Source: Desertivirga brevis
GTDB lineage: Bacteria > Bacteroidota > Bacteroidia > Sphingobacteriales > Sphingobacteriaceae
Direction of reading: 5' to 3'
Assembly (NCBI RefSeq): GCF_017355835.1
Contig: NZ_JAFEWF010000006.1
Location: forward strand, 372,001-436,000
Length of the DNA stretch: 64,000 bases
The first letter of the stretch is position 1, and the number at the start of each line of letters is the position of its first letter. The position numbers were made by a program, and so were the translations under genes. Under the pieces are notes generated by a model that saw only the letters and a list, made by a program, of their open reading frames with translations, was not told the origin of the DNA and ran no database searches. Shown here in pieces: positions 26,982-37,255 of the stretch.

Positions 26982-29183
26982 TTGAAATCGTATTTGATCA
27001 TTTGGCGGCTTTGGATTATCAGAAATAAGGATGGGCTTGGTTTCAACCGGGTACTATACCTTATTCTCTGTATGCTTTTTCTCTGTTATTCAAAGACTTT
27101 TCCTCAGCTGAACGAGCAGAGATATCATTGGCAGAACGTGGCAATCGGGGGCGGTGGTTTCGTTTCCGGAATCATCACATCTAAAGAACATCCTGGGCTT
27201 ATCTATGCCCGGACAGACGTAGGAGGGGCTTATCGCTGGAACCCGGAAAACCGTAGCTGGGTACCCCTAATGGATTGGGTATCTGAACAACAACAAGGGA
27301 TGCTGGGAGTTGAATCTATGGCTATCGACCCTCAAAATCCTGCGGTCGTATACGCCTTAACAGGTACTTCCTATTTAAATAAAGGAAAAAGTTATATTCT
27401 TAAATCTCTTGACTTCGGTGATCATTTTTCAATTATCGAGGTTACATCTCAATTCAAAGCACATGGTAACGGAATGGGAAGACAGAGTGGTGAAAAGCTG
27501 CAGGTGGACCCACTTAATAGTTCCATTTTGTATTGTGGTAGTAGGGGAAATGGATTGTTTAAAAGCCAGGATCAGGGCCTGAGCTGGCAGAAGCTTAATT
27601 CTCTAAATGTTACAACTACAGATAATGGTAATGGAGTAAGCTTTATAATTCTGGATAAGTCCAAAGCCTCAATTGGCAAAACAGATAGAATTTTTGCCGG
27701 TATTTCCCGGGCAGGTGCAGGTAAGAACCTTTACCGAAGCGATGATGCAGGGGAAACCTTTTCGGCAATTGACAATCCCCAATTAGGTGAGGGATTGATG
27801 CCTCAAAGAGCTATACTTTCAGGGGATGGAACACTGATCATTACCTATGGAAATGGGGCAGGACCCCATTCATCTTCAACTGAAACTGTAAATAGGGGAC
27901 AGATCTGGAAGTATAATATTAATGATAATACCTGGTTAAATATCACTCCACCTGCAATTAACAGAGCTTTTGGGGGAATAAGTGTGGATCCGCATAATCC
28001 GAAACGACTAATAGCTTCTACAATAAACACCTATGTTAAACAAGGCAAGCATTCGGGCGATCGTATCTTCCTAAGTAATAATGGGGGCGAAAGTTGGACC
28101 GATATCATTGCCAAAAGAGGCTTTTTGCTGAACACCAACGGTTTTCATTGGGCACAAGACCTTTCTATTCATTGGGCCGGATCTATTGAATTTGATCCTT
28201 CACACCCCGAAAGGGTCTTTGTCACTTCAGGAAATGGCATTTTTGTTAATGATAAGATCAGTACTGCGAATGAATGGAAGTTTGAGGTAAGGGGACTGGA
28301 AGAAACGGTTCCACTTAACCTTGTTAGTGTCCCCAATGGTCCTCTCATTTCAGTAATCGGTGATTATGATGGGTTTACGCACTATGATCCTTCTAAGTAT
28401 CCATCTATTCATAGTCCCTCAATGGGTACAACAACTGGGCTTGCTTATGCCTATAATAACAGGAGAAAAGTGGTAAGAGTAGGGACAAGCTTATTTTATT
28501 CTCTCGATACAGCAAAAAGTTGGACAAAAACCACTTCTGTAAAAGGCGCATTCGGGCAGGTCTCGATTTCGACGGACGGGAATATAATTGTTCACAGCCC
28601 CGACAAGTCGAATACGAGCTACCGGACAGCAGATGATGGAATATCCTGGACGAAAATTCAAGGACTTGAAGTTATTAATGCTCACACGGTTTCAGATGGA
28701 TCAAGGTCGGATAGTTTCTATGCGTATGATCCGGCAACTGGGTTTATTTTAAGAAGTATGGATGGAGGATGCACGTTTAAACCGGCTGGAAATGCAGGAA
28801 AGGGTGGGTCAAAGGTAATTCGATCGGTTCCTGGAAAAGCAGGGCATATTTGGATTGCAGGTAATAAAACTGGCTTACTCCGATCTGTAAACTCAGGAGA
28901 GACATTTTCCAGAATAGCATCAGTTTCCGTTTGTAGTGCGGTGGGAGTCGGAAAGGAGGCACCCGGAAGCAATTACGAAACACTTTTTATCTATGGGGTA
29001 GTTGACGGGGTTCAGGGGGTATATAGGTCAATTAATGAGGGTAAGTCGTGGATCCGCATAAGTAATGACAAAGCAAAATTCGGTGGCCCTGGTAATGGAC
29101 AATTTGTAATGGGTGATATGAATGTGTATGGCAGGGTTTATATGAGCACGGGAGGGCGGGGAATAGTATATGCAGATCCCTAA
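26982..29183 (+). CDS. Glycoside hydrolase family 74 enzyme, probable endo-xyloglucanase
   Basis: A 733-residue exported protein. It appears to begin with TTG at 26982, which keeps a hydrophobic signal region (about 22-42); no upstream ATG exists. GH74 features: ARTDVGGAYRW with D79 as likely base, an FDPSHPE/VDPxNP repeat pattern of seven-bladed propellers, MLGVESMAIDP and GEKLQVDP segments, and GDYDGF (D461, D463) where the family acid lies. GH74 enzymes cleave the xyloglucan backbone; a few act on other beta-glucans. Last gene of the SusC operon, 28 bases after the TIG lipoprotein. Only endo-activity is present; side-chain enzymes must be elsewhere. Confidence 0.88.
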   Translation: MKSYLIIWRLWIIRNKDGLGFNRVLYLILCMLFLCYSKTFPQLNEQRYHWQNVAIGGGGFVSGIITSKEHPGLIYARTDVGGAYRWNPENRSWVPLMDWVSEQQQGMLGVESMAIDPQNPAVVYALTGTSYLNKGKSYILKSLDFGDHFSIIEVTSQFKAHGNGMGRQSGEKLQVDPLNSSILYCGSRGNGLFKSQDQGLSWQKLNSLNVTTTDNGNGVSFIILDKSKASIGKTDRIFAGISRAGAGKNLYRSDDAGETFSAIDNPQLGEGLMPQRAILSGDGTLIITYGNGAGPHSSSTETVNRGQIWKYNINDNTWLNITPPAINRAFGGISVDPHNPKRLIASTINTYVKQGKHSGDRIFLSNNGGESWTDIIAKRGFLLNTNGFHWAQDLSIHWAGSIEFDPSHPERVFVTSGNGIFVNDKISTANEWKFEVRGLEETVPLNLVSVPNGPLISVIGDYDGFTHYDPSKYPSIHSPSMGTTTGLAYAYNNRRKVVRVGTSLFYSLDTAKSWTKTTSVKGAFGQVSISTDGNIIVHSPDKSNTSYRTADDGISWTKIQGLEVINAHTVSDGSRSDSFYAYDPATGFILRSMDGGCTFKPAGNAGKGGSKVIRSVPGKAGHIWIAGNKTGLLRSVNSGETFSRIASVSVCSAVGVGKEAPGSNYETLFIYGVVDGVQGVYRSINEGKSWIRISNDKAKFGGPGNGQFVMGDMNVYGRVYMSTGGRGIVYADP

Positions 29184-29503
29184 TAATTTAAGATGTTGTG
29201 ATATGCAATACAGGTCTTTACTGGATGCCATGAATTAAATAAAGCAACATAACAGAATGCAGTCCCAAAACTTATATCCTGTCGTCAACTGGAGGATTGC
29301 CCAATAGTAAGAAAACTATTTGCTGAATGGATTCTAGTGGCTTTTAAACAAAAGTTATAGAAAATACAACAAATTTATGATAGGGATCCGGCTGTCTGTC
29401 TTATCTTTGAAGAACCACAATCATTTTTTAATTTAACTGATTAACCAATTAATACCATTCGGTTTCGCTTGGCGGACTGTGAAACTTACCTATTATAAAG
29501 TTC
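29184..29503. promoter_or_regulatory. Intergenic region before the HTCS gene
   Basis: No gene seen. TATCTTTG at 29402-29409 fits a -7 box for the HTCS gene about 95 bases downstream; the -33 position is poor. No clear terminator for the GH74 operon was found. Confidence 0.35.
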
Positions 29504-32500
29504 ATGACTAAGAGGAGAATCATTATACGTTGCCTTGGTTTCTGTCTTTTATTGTTTGCGTTTATTGTTAAGGCTTATTCGCAAGATGAGAGGCCGCAGT
29601 TTACATCTATTACTGTGAATGAGGGCTTATCTTCTAATACAATCAATGCTATTGTGAAAGATAAATATGGTTTTGTGTGGTTTGGAACAGACGACGGGCT
29701 GAACAAATTCAACGGACTGGAATTCACTGTATATAAGAACAACCCTGCCGACAAAGCAAGTCTCAGAAATAATGAGATCAGTTGTCTGCATGAAGACAAT
29801 AAAGGAAGGCTTTGGATTGGTACAAATGGCGGAGGGGTTAGCCTTTATGACCGAAAGCATAATAACTTTATAAATTTTAGCAGTCAAACAACGGGGCTTA
29901 GCAGTAATGCAATTGCTTCTTTATCCAGCGATAATAGTGGAAACCTCTGGATTGGTACATACAGCGGCTTGAATGTGTTCAATGTAGAAACACGGAAAGT
30001 GACAAAGATGAATGTTGGTCCCAGGAACAATGCAAGCTCCGGATTTAGCCCTATTACTGCACTTTATCGCGACGTTAAGGGACAAATGTGGATCGGGACT
30101 CCGAAGGGCTTATACTTGAAGAATAGGAGTTCACAGACGTTGTCACGCTTTGTACATCGGACAGAGGATCCTTCGAGTATTTCTGATGACGCAATTCAGG
30201 CTATAAGTGGGGATAGTAATGGAACGGTTTGGATAGGAACAGAGAATGGTCTTAATAAGTATATTAATAGCTCAAGAAGTTTTATCGGGTATTTTACCAA
30301 GCCAAATGCTCCCGGTAGTATAAGCAGTAACTTTATTTGGGTGCTGGCTGCCGATAGAAATGGGCATTTGTGGATCGGTACTGAGGAAGGGCTTGATATA
30401 ATGGATGTCGCAGATTCAAAAGTCGTCAGTATTAAGCCCGACAGTCGCAATAAGCATAGTATCAATAACAAGTCGATCCGTAGTATTCTGATTGATAATC
30501 AAAATATCTACTGGGTAGGGCTTTTTCAGGGCGGGGTGAATAAGTATGACCAGAACCTGTCGACATTTAACCTGGTACAGAGCAATAAGTATGATCCCTC
30601 GGGATTGAATGCACCGATCGTAACTGCTTTTGCCGAGGCAAATAATGAAAACATCTTTGTCGGTACAGATGGAGGTGGATTAAGCGAATTCAATAGGAAA
30701 AACGGTAGTTTTCGCCGGTTGAAACTGCTGGGAAAAGAGAACTCAACAATTCTCGCTCTGGAGAAAAGCGCTGGAAAACTATACGCTGGAACCTATTCAA
30801 AGGGACTTTTTATTATCGACCCGGAAAGCGGGAATTACAGACAATTGAAAAAAGGCCCTTCTCCGTCTGATCTTAATCACAATGATATTTTTTGTATAAA
30901 GGCCGACTGGGCGGGAAATATTTATATCGGAACTAATGGCGGCGGAATAAATATCTATGATCCTAAATCCGGGATCATTACCAAATATGTAAACGACTAT
31001 AAATTAGAGCGTAACAATAATTACCCACTAAACAATGGGATAAGGGCATTTGAAGAGGATGATGAAGGCCATATGTGGATAGGCACTTATGGTGGAGGGA
31101 TCTCTGTATTTAACCCTAAAACAAAGAAGTTCCGCTTCTATACTAATACTCAAGGAGGAATTACCAGTAATGTTGTTTTATCCCTGCTTAATGATCATAA
31201 AGGCAATATGTGGATAGGAACGTTAGGTGGGGGGCTTTGCGCCTTAAATATTAAAACTAATCGCGTTGTATCTTATACTGAAAGAAATGGACTTGCGAAT
31301 AATGTTGTTCATAAGATCATTGAAGACCCAAGTGGCTTTATCTGGCTTAGCACCAACAAAGGGGTTTCAAGGTTTGACCCCCGGACCGGAAAAATAAAGA
31401 ACTATAACCGCTATAACGGTCTGCAGCAAAGCTCATTTGTTACAGGGGCGGGGTTAGAGGCTTCAAACGGCGAAATATTTTTTGGAGGCCAGAATGGCTT
31501 CAACTACTTTAATCCTACCCATTTAAAAACCAACCACAATATACCAGACGTCGTTTTTACCGATCTTAAGATATCAAATAAGTCTGTAGGACCAGCCGAC
31601 AAAGGCTCAAAGACAAATGGTGATATATTATTAGCAGAGGAAGCTAATATAGATTATAAAGAAACCTTTTCAGTATCGTTTGTAGCTCTCAATTTCAGTA
31701 TAGCTGAGCAGAACCAGTATGCGTACAAGCTGGAAGGCTTTGATAAGGACTGGAACTATTCTGGTACTAAAAATTTCGCCACCTATACTAACCTTGATCC
31801 GGGAGAATACGTTTTTAAAGTTAAGGCAAGTAATAACGACGGATTATGGAATGAGAAGGGAGCAGTGCTTAAAATTATTATTCATCCTCCTTTTTATCGC
31901 ACAAAGCTCGCCTACTTTGTTTACCTGGTGCTTTTTCTTTCCCTCTTGGCTTATTCAAGGCACAGAGGAATTAAAAGATTGAAGACAAAATTTGCCTTGG
32001 AACAGGAGCGGATACAAGCCAGGCAGTTGATTGAGCAGGAACGCAGGGAAGCAGAAAGGTCGAATGAACTTAACCGCCTTAAAATTAAATTTCTCACTAA
32101 TTTAAGTCATGAATTCAGAACTCCGATTTCGCTGATCATGGGTCCGGTAGAAGACCTGCTCAACCGCCAGTGGGATGAGAAAGCGAGTACTCAGCTAAAT
32201 ATGGTCAAGCGAAATGGAAGAAGGTTGCTTAACCTTGTTAATCAATTGCTTGACTTTAGAAAAATGGAGGAGCAGGAGTTGAAACTTATCCCTGCGCCAG
32301 GGGATATAGTACCCTTCCTTAAAGAAATTTCAGAATCATTTAAAGACCTGTCAGAAAGAAAAAAAATAAGGTTTAATTACCATTCAAATTTAGAAAGCTT
32401 GCATGTCTGGTTCGATCAGGACAAAGTTGAGCGTATTTTATTTAATCTGCTATCAAACGCTTTTAAGTTCACAGAGGCAGGAGGAGATATATTCCTGGAA

Positions 32501-33667
32501 ATAGATTCTAAGAGTTACGGTAATGACCGTGCTATGGCCTTGCTGGAAATTAAGGTAAGAGATACAGGTATCGGGATTGCTGCAGAAAAGAAGGATATAG
32601 TTTTTGAACGCTTTTTTCAGATCGATACTGATGCTGCCATATTAAATCAGGGTAGTGGTATAGGTTTATCGATAGCAAGGGAATTTACCAGGATGCACGG
32701 AGGTGATATTTTATTGGATAGCGAAGAAGGAAAGGGAAGTACCTTTACTGTTACGCTGCCTCTTTCCCTGGCTGCGGAGTCCGAAACTGCGGAAAAATCA
32801 CCTTCCAGAGAAGCTGAACTAGAAATTGAATCTTTGGAGACGGATGAAAACACTAGTATTCAAACAGATCATTTTATAAGTGATGAGCGCGACCTGCCCA
32901 CCATACTTTTGGTCGAAGATAATGAGGATTTTCGCTTCTATTTAAAAGATAATTTGAAAGTTCATTACCGGGTGATAGAAGCTACTAATGGTAAGGAAGG
33001 ATGGCAGAAAGCCCTGGCGACCCACCCCCAGCTTATAGTTAGCGATATTAGTATGCCCTATATGGATGGAATAGCTTTGAGCAGAAAGGTTAAGCAGGAT
33101 AAACGAACCTCACATATCCCGCTAATTCTGTTGACGGCACTAAACGCGGAGCAGGAACAGGTAAGAGGATTGGAGACAGGGGCAAATGACTATATGACGA
33201 AGCCTTTTAATTTTGAGATTTTAAACGCCAAGATCCGTAACCTCCTTCTTCTGAATAAGACACTGAAAGAGACTTACACCAAACAGGTAAAAGTGCTCCC
33301 GACAGAGATCGATATTGAATCTGACAATGAGAAGTTCGTGAACAAGGTGTTGCGTTATATAGACGAGAATCTAAATGACCCCAAATTGTCTGTAGAGGAT
33401 CTAAGCAAGCATATTGGTATGAGCCGGGCGACGCTATATCATAAGCTTTTGGAAGTTACCGGGCAATCTCCTGTTGATTTTATCCGGTCGGTGAAGTTAG
33501 AACGCGCCGCTATCTTACTTGAGAAAAGTGACTACAACGTGGCCCAAATCGCTTACATGACAGGTTACTCTTCACCAACTTATTTTACAAAGTCGTTTAA
33601 AACTAAGTACAATATGCTTCCTACCGAATACTCCAGCCTGAAGCGTGGAAATAGGAGTAGCCTTTAA
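29504..33667 (+). CDS. Hybrid two-component system (HTCS) regulator with AraC output
   Basis: A 1387-residue one-protein signalling system. Signal peptide (about 1-26); propeller repeats (about 30-720); Y_Y_Y domain (about 725-800); membrane span (about 805-824); HisKA with H869 in LSHEFRTP; HATPase (about 980-1090; GSGIGLSIA); receiver with D1181 in VSDISMPYMDG; and an AraC-type helix-turn-helix (about 1280-1380; LSVEDLSKHIGMSRATLYHKL). HTCS proteins bind an oligosaccharide in the periplasm and activate the neighbouring SusCD operon. Located directly after that operon, it is the likely activator. Its stop overlaps that of the esterase gene by 4 bases. Confidence 0.96.
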   Translation: MTKRRIIIRCLGFCLLLFAFIVKAYSQDERPQFTSITVNEGLSSNTINAIVKDKYGFVWFGTDDGLNKFNGLEFTVYKNNPADKASLRNNEISCLHEDNKGRLWIGTNGGGVSLYDRKHNNFINFSSQTTGLSSNAIASLSSDNSGNLWIGTYSGLNVFNVETRKVTKMNVGPRNNASSGFSPITALYRDVKGQMWIGTPKGLYLKNRSSQTLSRFVHRTEDPSSISDDAIQAISGDSNGTVWIGTENGLNKYINSSRSFIGYFTKPNAPGSISSNFIWVLAADRNGHLWIGTEEGLDIMDVADSKVVSIKPDSRNKHSINNKSIRSILIDNQNIYWVGLFQGGVNKYDQNLSTFNLVQSNKYDPSGLNAPIVTAFAEANNENIFVGTDGGGLSEFNRKNGSFRRLKLLGKENSTILALEKSAGKLYAGTYSKGLFIIDPESGNYRQLKKGPSPSDLNHNDIFCIKADWAGNIYIGTNGGGINIYDPKSGIITKYVNDYKLERNNNYPLNNGIRAFEEDDEGHMWIGTYGGGISVFNPKTKKFRFYTNTQGGITSNVVLSLLNDHKGNMWIGTLGGGLCALNIKTNRVVSYTERNGLANNVVHKIIEDPSGFIWLSTNKGVSRFDPRTGKIKNYNRYNGLQQSSFVTGAGLEASNGEIFFGGQNGFNYFNPTHLKTNHNIPDVVFTDLKISNKSVGPADKGSKTNGDILLAEEANIDYKETFSVSFVALNFSIAEQNQYAYKLEGFDKDWNYSGTKNFATYTNLDPGEYVFKVKASNNDGLWNEKGAVLKIIIHPPFYRTKLAYFVYLVLFLSLLAYSRHRGIKRLKTKFALEQERIQARQLIEQERREAERSNELNRLKIKFLTNLSHEFRTPISLIMGPVEDLLNRQWDEKASTQLNMVKRNGRRLLNLVNQLLDFRKMEEQELKLIPAPGDIVPFLKEISESFKDLSERKKIRFNYHSNLESLHVWFDQDKVERILFNLLSNAFKFTEAGGDIFLEIDSKSYGNDRAMALLEIKVRDTGIGIAAEKKDIVFERFFQIDTDAAILNQGSGIGLSIAREFTRMHGGDILLDSEEGKGSTFTVTLPLSLAAESETAEKSPSREAELEIESLETDENTSIQTDHFISDERDLPTILLVEDNEDFRFYLKDNLKVHYRVIEATNGKEGWQKALATHPQLIVSDISMPYMDGIALSRKVKQDKRTSHIPLILLTALNAEQEQVRGLETGANDYMTKPFNFEILNAKIRNLLLLNKTLKETYTKQVKVLPTEIDIESDNEKFVNKVLRYIDENLNDPKLSVEDLSKHIGMSRATLYHKLLEVTGQSPVDFIRSVKLERAAILLEKSDYNVAQIAYMTGYSSPTYFTKSFKTKYNMLPTEYSSLKRGNRSSL

Positions 33668-34965
33668 CGAAGGTTCCTTTTGATCCAGTCTAAAATCTGA
33701 TGTCTTGTTTGAGTAGACACCCAATGTTCGTTTACCGGCGTGATAAGGGCTTCCTTTTTCGAGCCAAGACTGTTGTAAACGATGTAGCTGGTAGTGGGAG
33801 GGCATACATTATCGTTATAACCCCAGGTCATAAAAACCGGAACTTTTACCTGCTTGGCAAAATTAACCACATCGTAATATTCCAGGGTTTTTAGAACCTC
33901 AGGAGTATCTGTGCCTTCAAAGTTTTTAAATAAATGCGGGTAACCTCCAGCTCTTCCAGCTTTGTATCCGGCCATGTCACTCAATGCCGGGTGATTTGCC
34001 GAACAGGCAGTTATCCGTGAGTCAAGGCCTGTCGCTACCAGAGCCAAAGCTCCTCCCTGGCTTCCACCCTGTGCGATCACATTCTTTTTATCCCACTGGG
34101 GTAACGATGTTAAATAGTCGACAACCCGGAGGCAGGAGAGGTAAACTTTTTTCATGTAATAGGTGTCTCTATTGCTTATCCCATTTACCAGGTAACTATT
34201 GTTACCATTCCCAAAAGCCTTGCTGATCTCCTGATACGTAGAGTCGCTAAGGTCGGGTCTTATTCCGTGGATCTCCATGTCAAAGCGGATAACTCCACTC
34301 TCCGCATAAAAATTGTCCTTTAAAGGATTCATTGGTTTTATTCCCGCTCCCGGAGGCGACAATACAACAGGATATTTGCCTTCCTTCTTAGGCATAGTAA
34401 GATAACCGTATATGTAATTCCCCTTTTTGAAAGCTTGTAACTTTACCAGGTAACAGTTCACTTTATCGTTAGAGTACTGGGGGGAAAACGTTCTTTCTAC
34501 TTCCATAGGGCATTTCGCTGCCTCCTCCTTTGCTTTATTCCAAAATGCAGAAAAATCTGTGGGTAGCTTTGTATAAGGCTGAAGCCGCTCTGGCTCGAAG
34601 CCAACCTTAATATGGTGTTTGTATTCTTCGCCTTTAATTTTCACCGACAACTGGCAATCTTTGAAACCCGGCTGTGAAAGAGTGCCCAATGAGATAATAG
34701 CCTTTCCGTCTTTTAAGGTCACTTTCCCATTTTTATCTGCGGGCATAAGCTCTGGGCCTATGCTGTAGCTTATCTCCAATTTATCTTTAAGGATCCCAAA
34801 CTCGTAGAGGGCTACCTCAACCTTGGCCTCTTCGTTCAAGTTGTACAGCCAATTGCTATGGTCGGGAGTAGCTACCCATAAAACGTCGCTTTGATATGGA
34901 TAATTCTGGGCAAGAGCGCTGTAAATTGATAAAATAGTAAGAATTAAAAGTAGGGCCTTCTTCAC
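33664..34965 (-). CDS. Exported acetyl esterase, CE7 (AXE1/cephalosporin-C deacetylase) family
   Basis: A 433-residue protein with a signal peptide (1-20) and an extra N-terminal beta domain (about 25-120), then an alpha/beta-hydrolase core. Nucleophile S302 lies in GGSQGG, D385 in WGYNDN and H414 in NEHW. CE7 enzymes remove acetyl groups from xylo-oligosaccharides and related sugars, so it may deacetylate the glycan handled by locus 1 (xyloglucan is often acetylated). Convergent with the HTCS gene with a 4-base overlap of the stops. Confidence 0.88.
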   Translation of the reverse strand: MKKALLLILTILSIYSALAQNYPYQSDVLWVATPDHSNWLYNLNEEAKVEVALYEFGILKDKLEISYSIGPELMPADKNGKVTLKDGKAIISLGTLSQPGFKDCQLSVKIKGEEYKHHIKVGFEPERLQPYTKLPTDFSAFWNKAKEEAAKCPMEVERTFSPQYSNDKVNCYLVKLQAFKKGNYIYGYLTMPKKEGKYPVVLSPPGAGIKPMNPLKDNFYAESGVIRFDMEIHGIRPDLSDSTYQEISKAFGNGNNSYLVNGISNRDTYYMKKVYLSCLRVVDYLTSLPQWDKKNVIAQGGSQGGALALVATGLDSRITACSANHPALSDMAGYKAGRAGGYPHLFKNFEGTDTPEVLKTLEYYDVVNFAKQVKVPVFMTWGYNDNVCPPTTSYIVYNSLGSKKEALITPVNEHWVSTQTRHQILDWIKRNLR

Positions 34966-35044
34966 GATTATTAAAATTGGATTAAAAAATAGAGCTGGCT
35001 AAGATAGAAAATCCTCTTTTAATAGAACTAGCCGGAAATACTAA

Positions 35045-36025
35045 TTAAGGCTTGCTAAGACCTTTCAATAGGATCCCTGCTGTTGCCAGAACCAAGCCAG
35101 CGGCAATATATTTGCGGTGTGCCTTCGGCTTCCCAGGCAATCCCCATCCTCCATGAATACCTGTTCCATAATTAACGGTATTGAATAAATTGCCATTGGT
35201 GCTTGATGCAGGATCCGCATTTTTAAGATAAAAATCTATAAATCTTTTGGTAGCACCACGCGTAAGGGATGGGAATAATTTGTAGGCAAGCCAAAGCATA
35301 GTACTGGCACTGCCCATATGGATTTCTGGTCGTGGATGTTCAATTAAAGAGGCCACAGCAAGAGCCAGTCGGTTTGGATCGTAAACTGGAGGGGCAGGAC
35401 GCAGGACCTTACCTGTATAATTAGCAGCATGCTGAATTCCAGGTGTATCTAAGAAAGCAGGGAACATATCACATACGTGAATGTCAGGAAATGAACTAAG
35501 TTCTGCTTTAAGTGCTGCAGAAAAGCCCTTTAATCCAAATTTGCTGGCAGAATAACTTACCCCAAACGGTACAGGCAAGAACCCTCCAACAGAAATATTG
35601 TTAATCAAAATGCCACTGCCTTGCTCTTTAAAATAAGGGAGCACAGCATGAGCACCATATATATACCCAAGCAAATTGATCTTAATTACCTGTTCATGTA
35701 CTTCCGTAGGTGTTTTACCGAATTCGCCTACAGCAAGGACGCCAGCATTATTTACCCAGACGTCAATTCTGTTTCCAAACTGTCTTGCCTGATCTGCCAG
35801 TTTTATTAGGTCTTTTGGGTCTGTAACGTCGACCGTTACCGCAATCGCGACAGAGCCGAGGGCGACACATTCACTAACCACATCCTGTAAAGCTTCTTCA
35901 TTTCGTGACGAAAGGATCAGATTAGTACCATATTGGGCTAATTCTAAGGCAATTGCTTTACCCGCTCCACTGGATGCCCCTGTAATTACAACCGTTTTTC
36001 CTTTAATGCTGCTATTATCTTTCAT
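35045..36025 (-). CDS. Short-chain dehydrogenase/reductase
   Basis: A 326-residue classical SDR with an extended C-terminus. The nucleotide-binding motif is TGASSGAG (15-22), NNAG is at 92-95, and the catalytic S145, Y158 and K162 (YSASK) are all present. Residues after about 240 add an unusual tail with a hydrophobic segment near the end (IAAGLVLATAGILL), perhaps a membrane anchor. Substrate unknown. It stands alone between the esterase and the ChrB-AraC gene. Confidence 0.88.
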   Translation of the reverse strand: MKDNSSIKGKTVVITGASSGAGKAIALELAQYGTNLILSSRNEEALQDVVSECVALGSVAIAVTVDVTDPKDLIKLADQARQFGNRIDVWVNNAGVLAVGEFGKTPTEVHEQVIKINLLGYIYGAHAVLPYFKEQGSGILINNISVGGFLPVPFGVSYSASKFGLKGFSAALKAELSSFPDIHVCDMFPAFLDTPGIQHAANYTGKVLRPAPPVYDPNRLALAVASLIEHPRPEIHMGSASTMLWLAYKLFPSLTRGATKRFIDFYLKNADPASSTNGNLFNTVNYGTGIHGGWGLPGKPKAHRKYIAAGLVLATAGILLKGLSKP

Positions 36026-36255
36026 AGATTATATTTAGCCTTTAGGTTTAATTATAAAGTTATGATTTAACCTCGCCGTAAGCAGAATGTTTTCTTATTG
36101 TGCCTTCGATTTGCTTTCCATGCGTATTTTCCTAATTGCCTTTAATGGAAACATTTCAGGTATGGAGACTCCAATAAGGGCAGTAATAGGAATGAAAAGT
36201 ATGGTGAATAGTTGGTTAAATTAGACCGTTGAGTAAAACGGGCCAAAACATGCTT

Positions 36256-36263
36256 TATTTTTG
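36256..36263 (+). promoter_or_regulatory. Possible -7 box for the ChrB-AraC gene
   Basis: TATTTTTG fits TAnnTTTG, 45 bases before the ATG. The nearest TTG upstream (36229-36231) gives a rather long 24-base spacer. The rest of the 36026-36308 spacer shows nothing else. Confidence 0.35.
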
Positions 36264-36308
36264 GATTCTGAGTTCGAAAACAAAATTTAAGGATATTAAT
36301 AATAGAGG

Positions 36309-37151
36309 ATGAAGTGGATTACTAGAGAACGACCCAAGATCGATAGGATAGCCTGTCCCTGGCTGATCAAGAATTTTATAGATCCAGAGGCTGAGTTTAT
36401 ATATGTTCCGTTCACTGATGTAAAAAGATTAGCCTCAGAATTAGATGCTATTCCATTTGATGTCCCTGATGTAGAGTACACTCACTACGAGGAAGAGTGC
36501 ACCTTCGACTATCTAATAAAAAAATATAAAATAAAGGACCCTAATATTCATACCCTCGCTCGTATCGTACGGGGAGCTGATACCGATCGTCATGATTTTG
36601 CACCCCAGGCAGCAGGTCTATGGGCAATTTCAGCTGGTCTGGCCTATAATATTCAGAATGATCACGAGCTTCTGGAAGCCGGGATGCTGCTTTATGATGC
36701 CTTATATTCCTGGGCTAAGCACTTACAGAACGTTAAGCACACTGAAAGTAAGAACGAACAACTTTTATTGCAGGTTTACAATAAACTTCTTGAGGAAGGC
36801 TATGGAAAGGGGAGGAAAACTCCGAAATGGGTTAAGGAAATAAAGGATGCTATCCAGGATCAAATTGATACCAACTTATCATTGAGCCTCTCCGATATTT
36901 CCAGGGAGTTGAATATTCACCCGGCTTATCTTTCAAGAGAGTTTAGTAAGCATTTCGATAATCTTAGCTTCGGCGACTATATCCGGAAGATGAGGATAGA
37001 GAAAGCGATAGAATATTTAAAAGGGTCAGATTATTCCCTGACTGAAATTGCTTATCTCACAGGTTTTTCCGATCAAAGTCACTTCAATCGTATATTTAAA
37101 AAGCACACCCGAAAAACACCAGCAGCCTTCAAAAAGGATCTTAAAAAATAA
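36309..37151 (+). CDS. ChrB-domain protein fused to an AraC-type DNA-binding domain
   Basis: A 280-residue cytosolic protein. Residues 1-150 are a ChrB-type chromate-resistance domain: RPKIDRIACPWLIKNFIDP at the start, IPFDVPDVEYTHY, and IVRGADTDRHDFAPQAAGL. Residues about 185-278 are an AraC helix-turn-helix pair (LSLSDISRELNIHPAYLSREF and YSLTEIAYLTGFSDQSHFNRIF). ChrB domains are linked to chromate sensing or detoxification; no ChrA transporter is seen in the window. The fusion suggests a regulator whose sensor is the ChrB part; the ligand is unknown. Confidence 0.85.
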   Translation: MKWITRERPKIDRIACPWLIKNFIDPEAEFIYVPFTDVKRLASELDAIPFDVPDVEYTHYEEECTFDYLIKKYKIKDPNIHTLARIVRGADTDRHDFAPQAAGLWAISAGLAYNIQNDHELLEAGMLLYDALYSWAKHLQNVKHTESKNEQLLLQVYNKLLEEGYGKGRKTPKWVKEIKDAIQDQIDTNLSLSLSDISRELNIHPAYLSREFSKHFDNLSFGDYIRKMRIEKAIEYLKGSDYSLTEIAYLTGFSDQSHFNRIFKKHTRKTPAAFKKDLKK

Positions 37152-37255
37152 TACCGGGGCTGGGATAAATACTTCTTTCAGGAAACAAAAGAGTGTTAAC
37201 TCAAACATTGCAGCAAATAGCAAGGTTAGTGTTCTGTGTTAATTTTTTTAAACTA

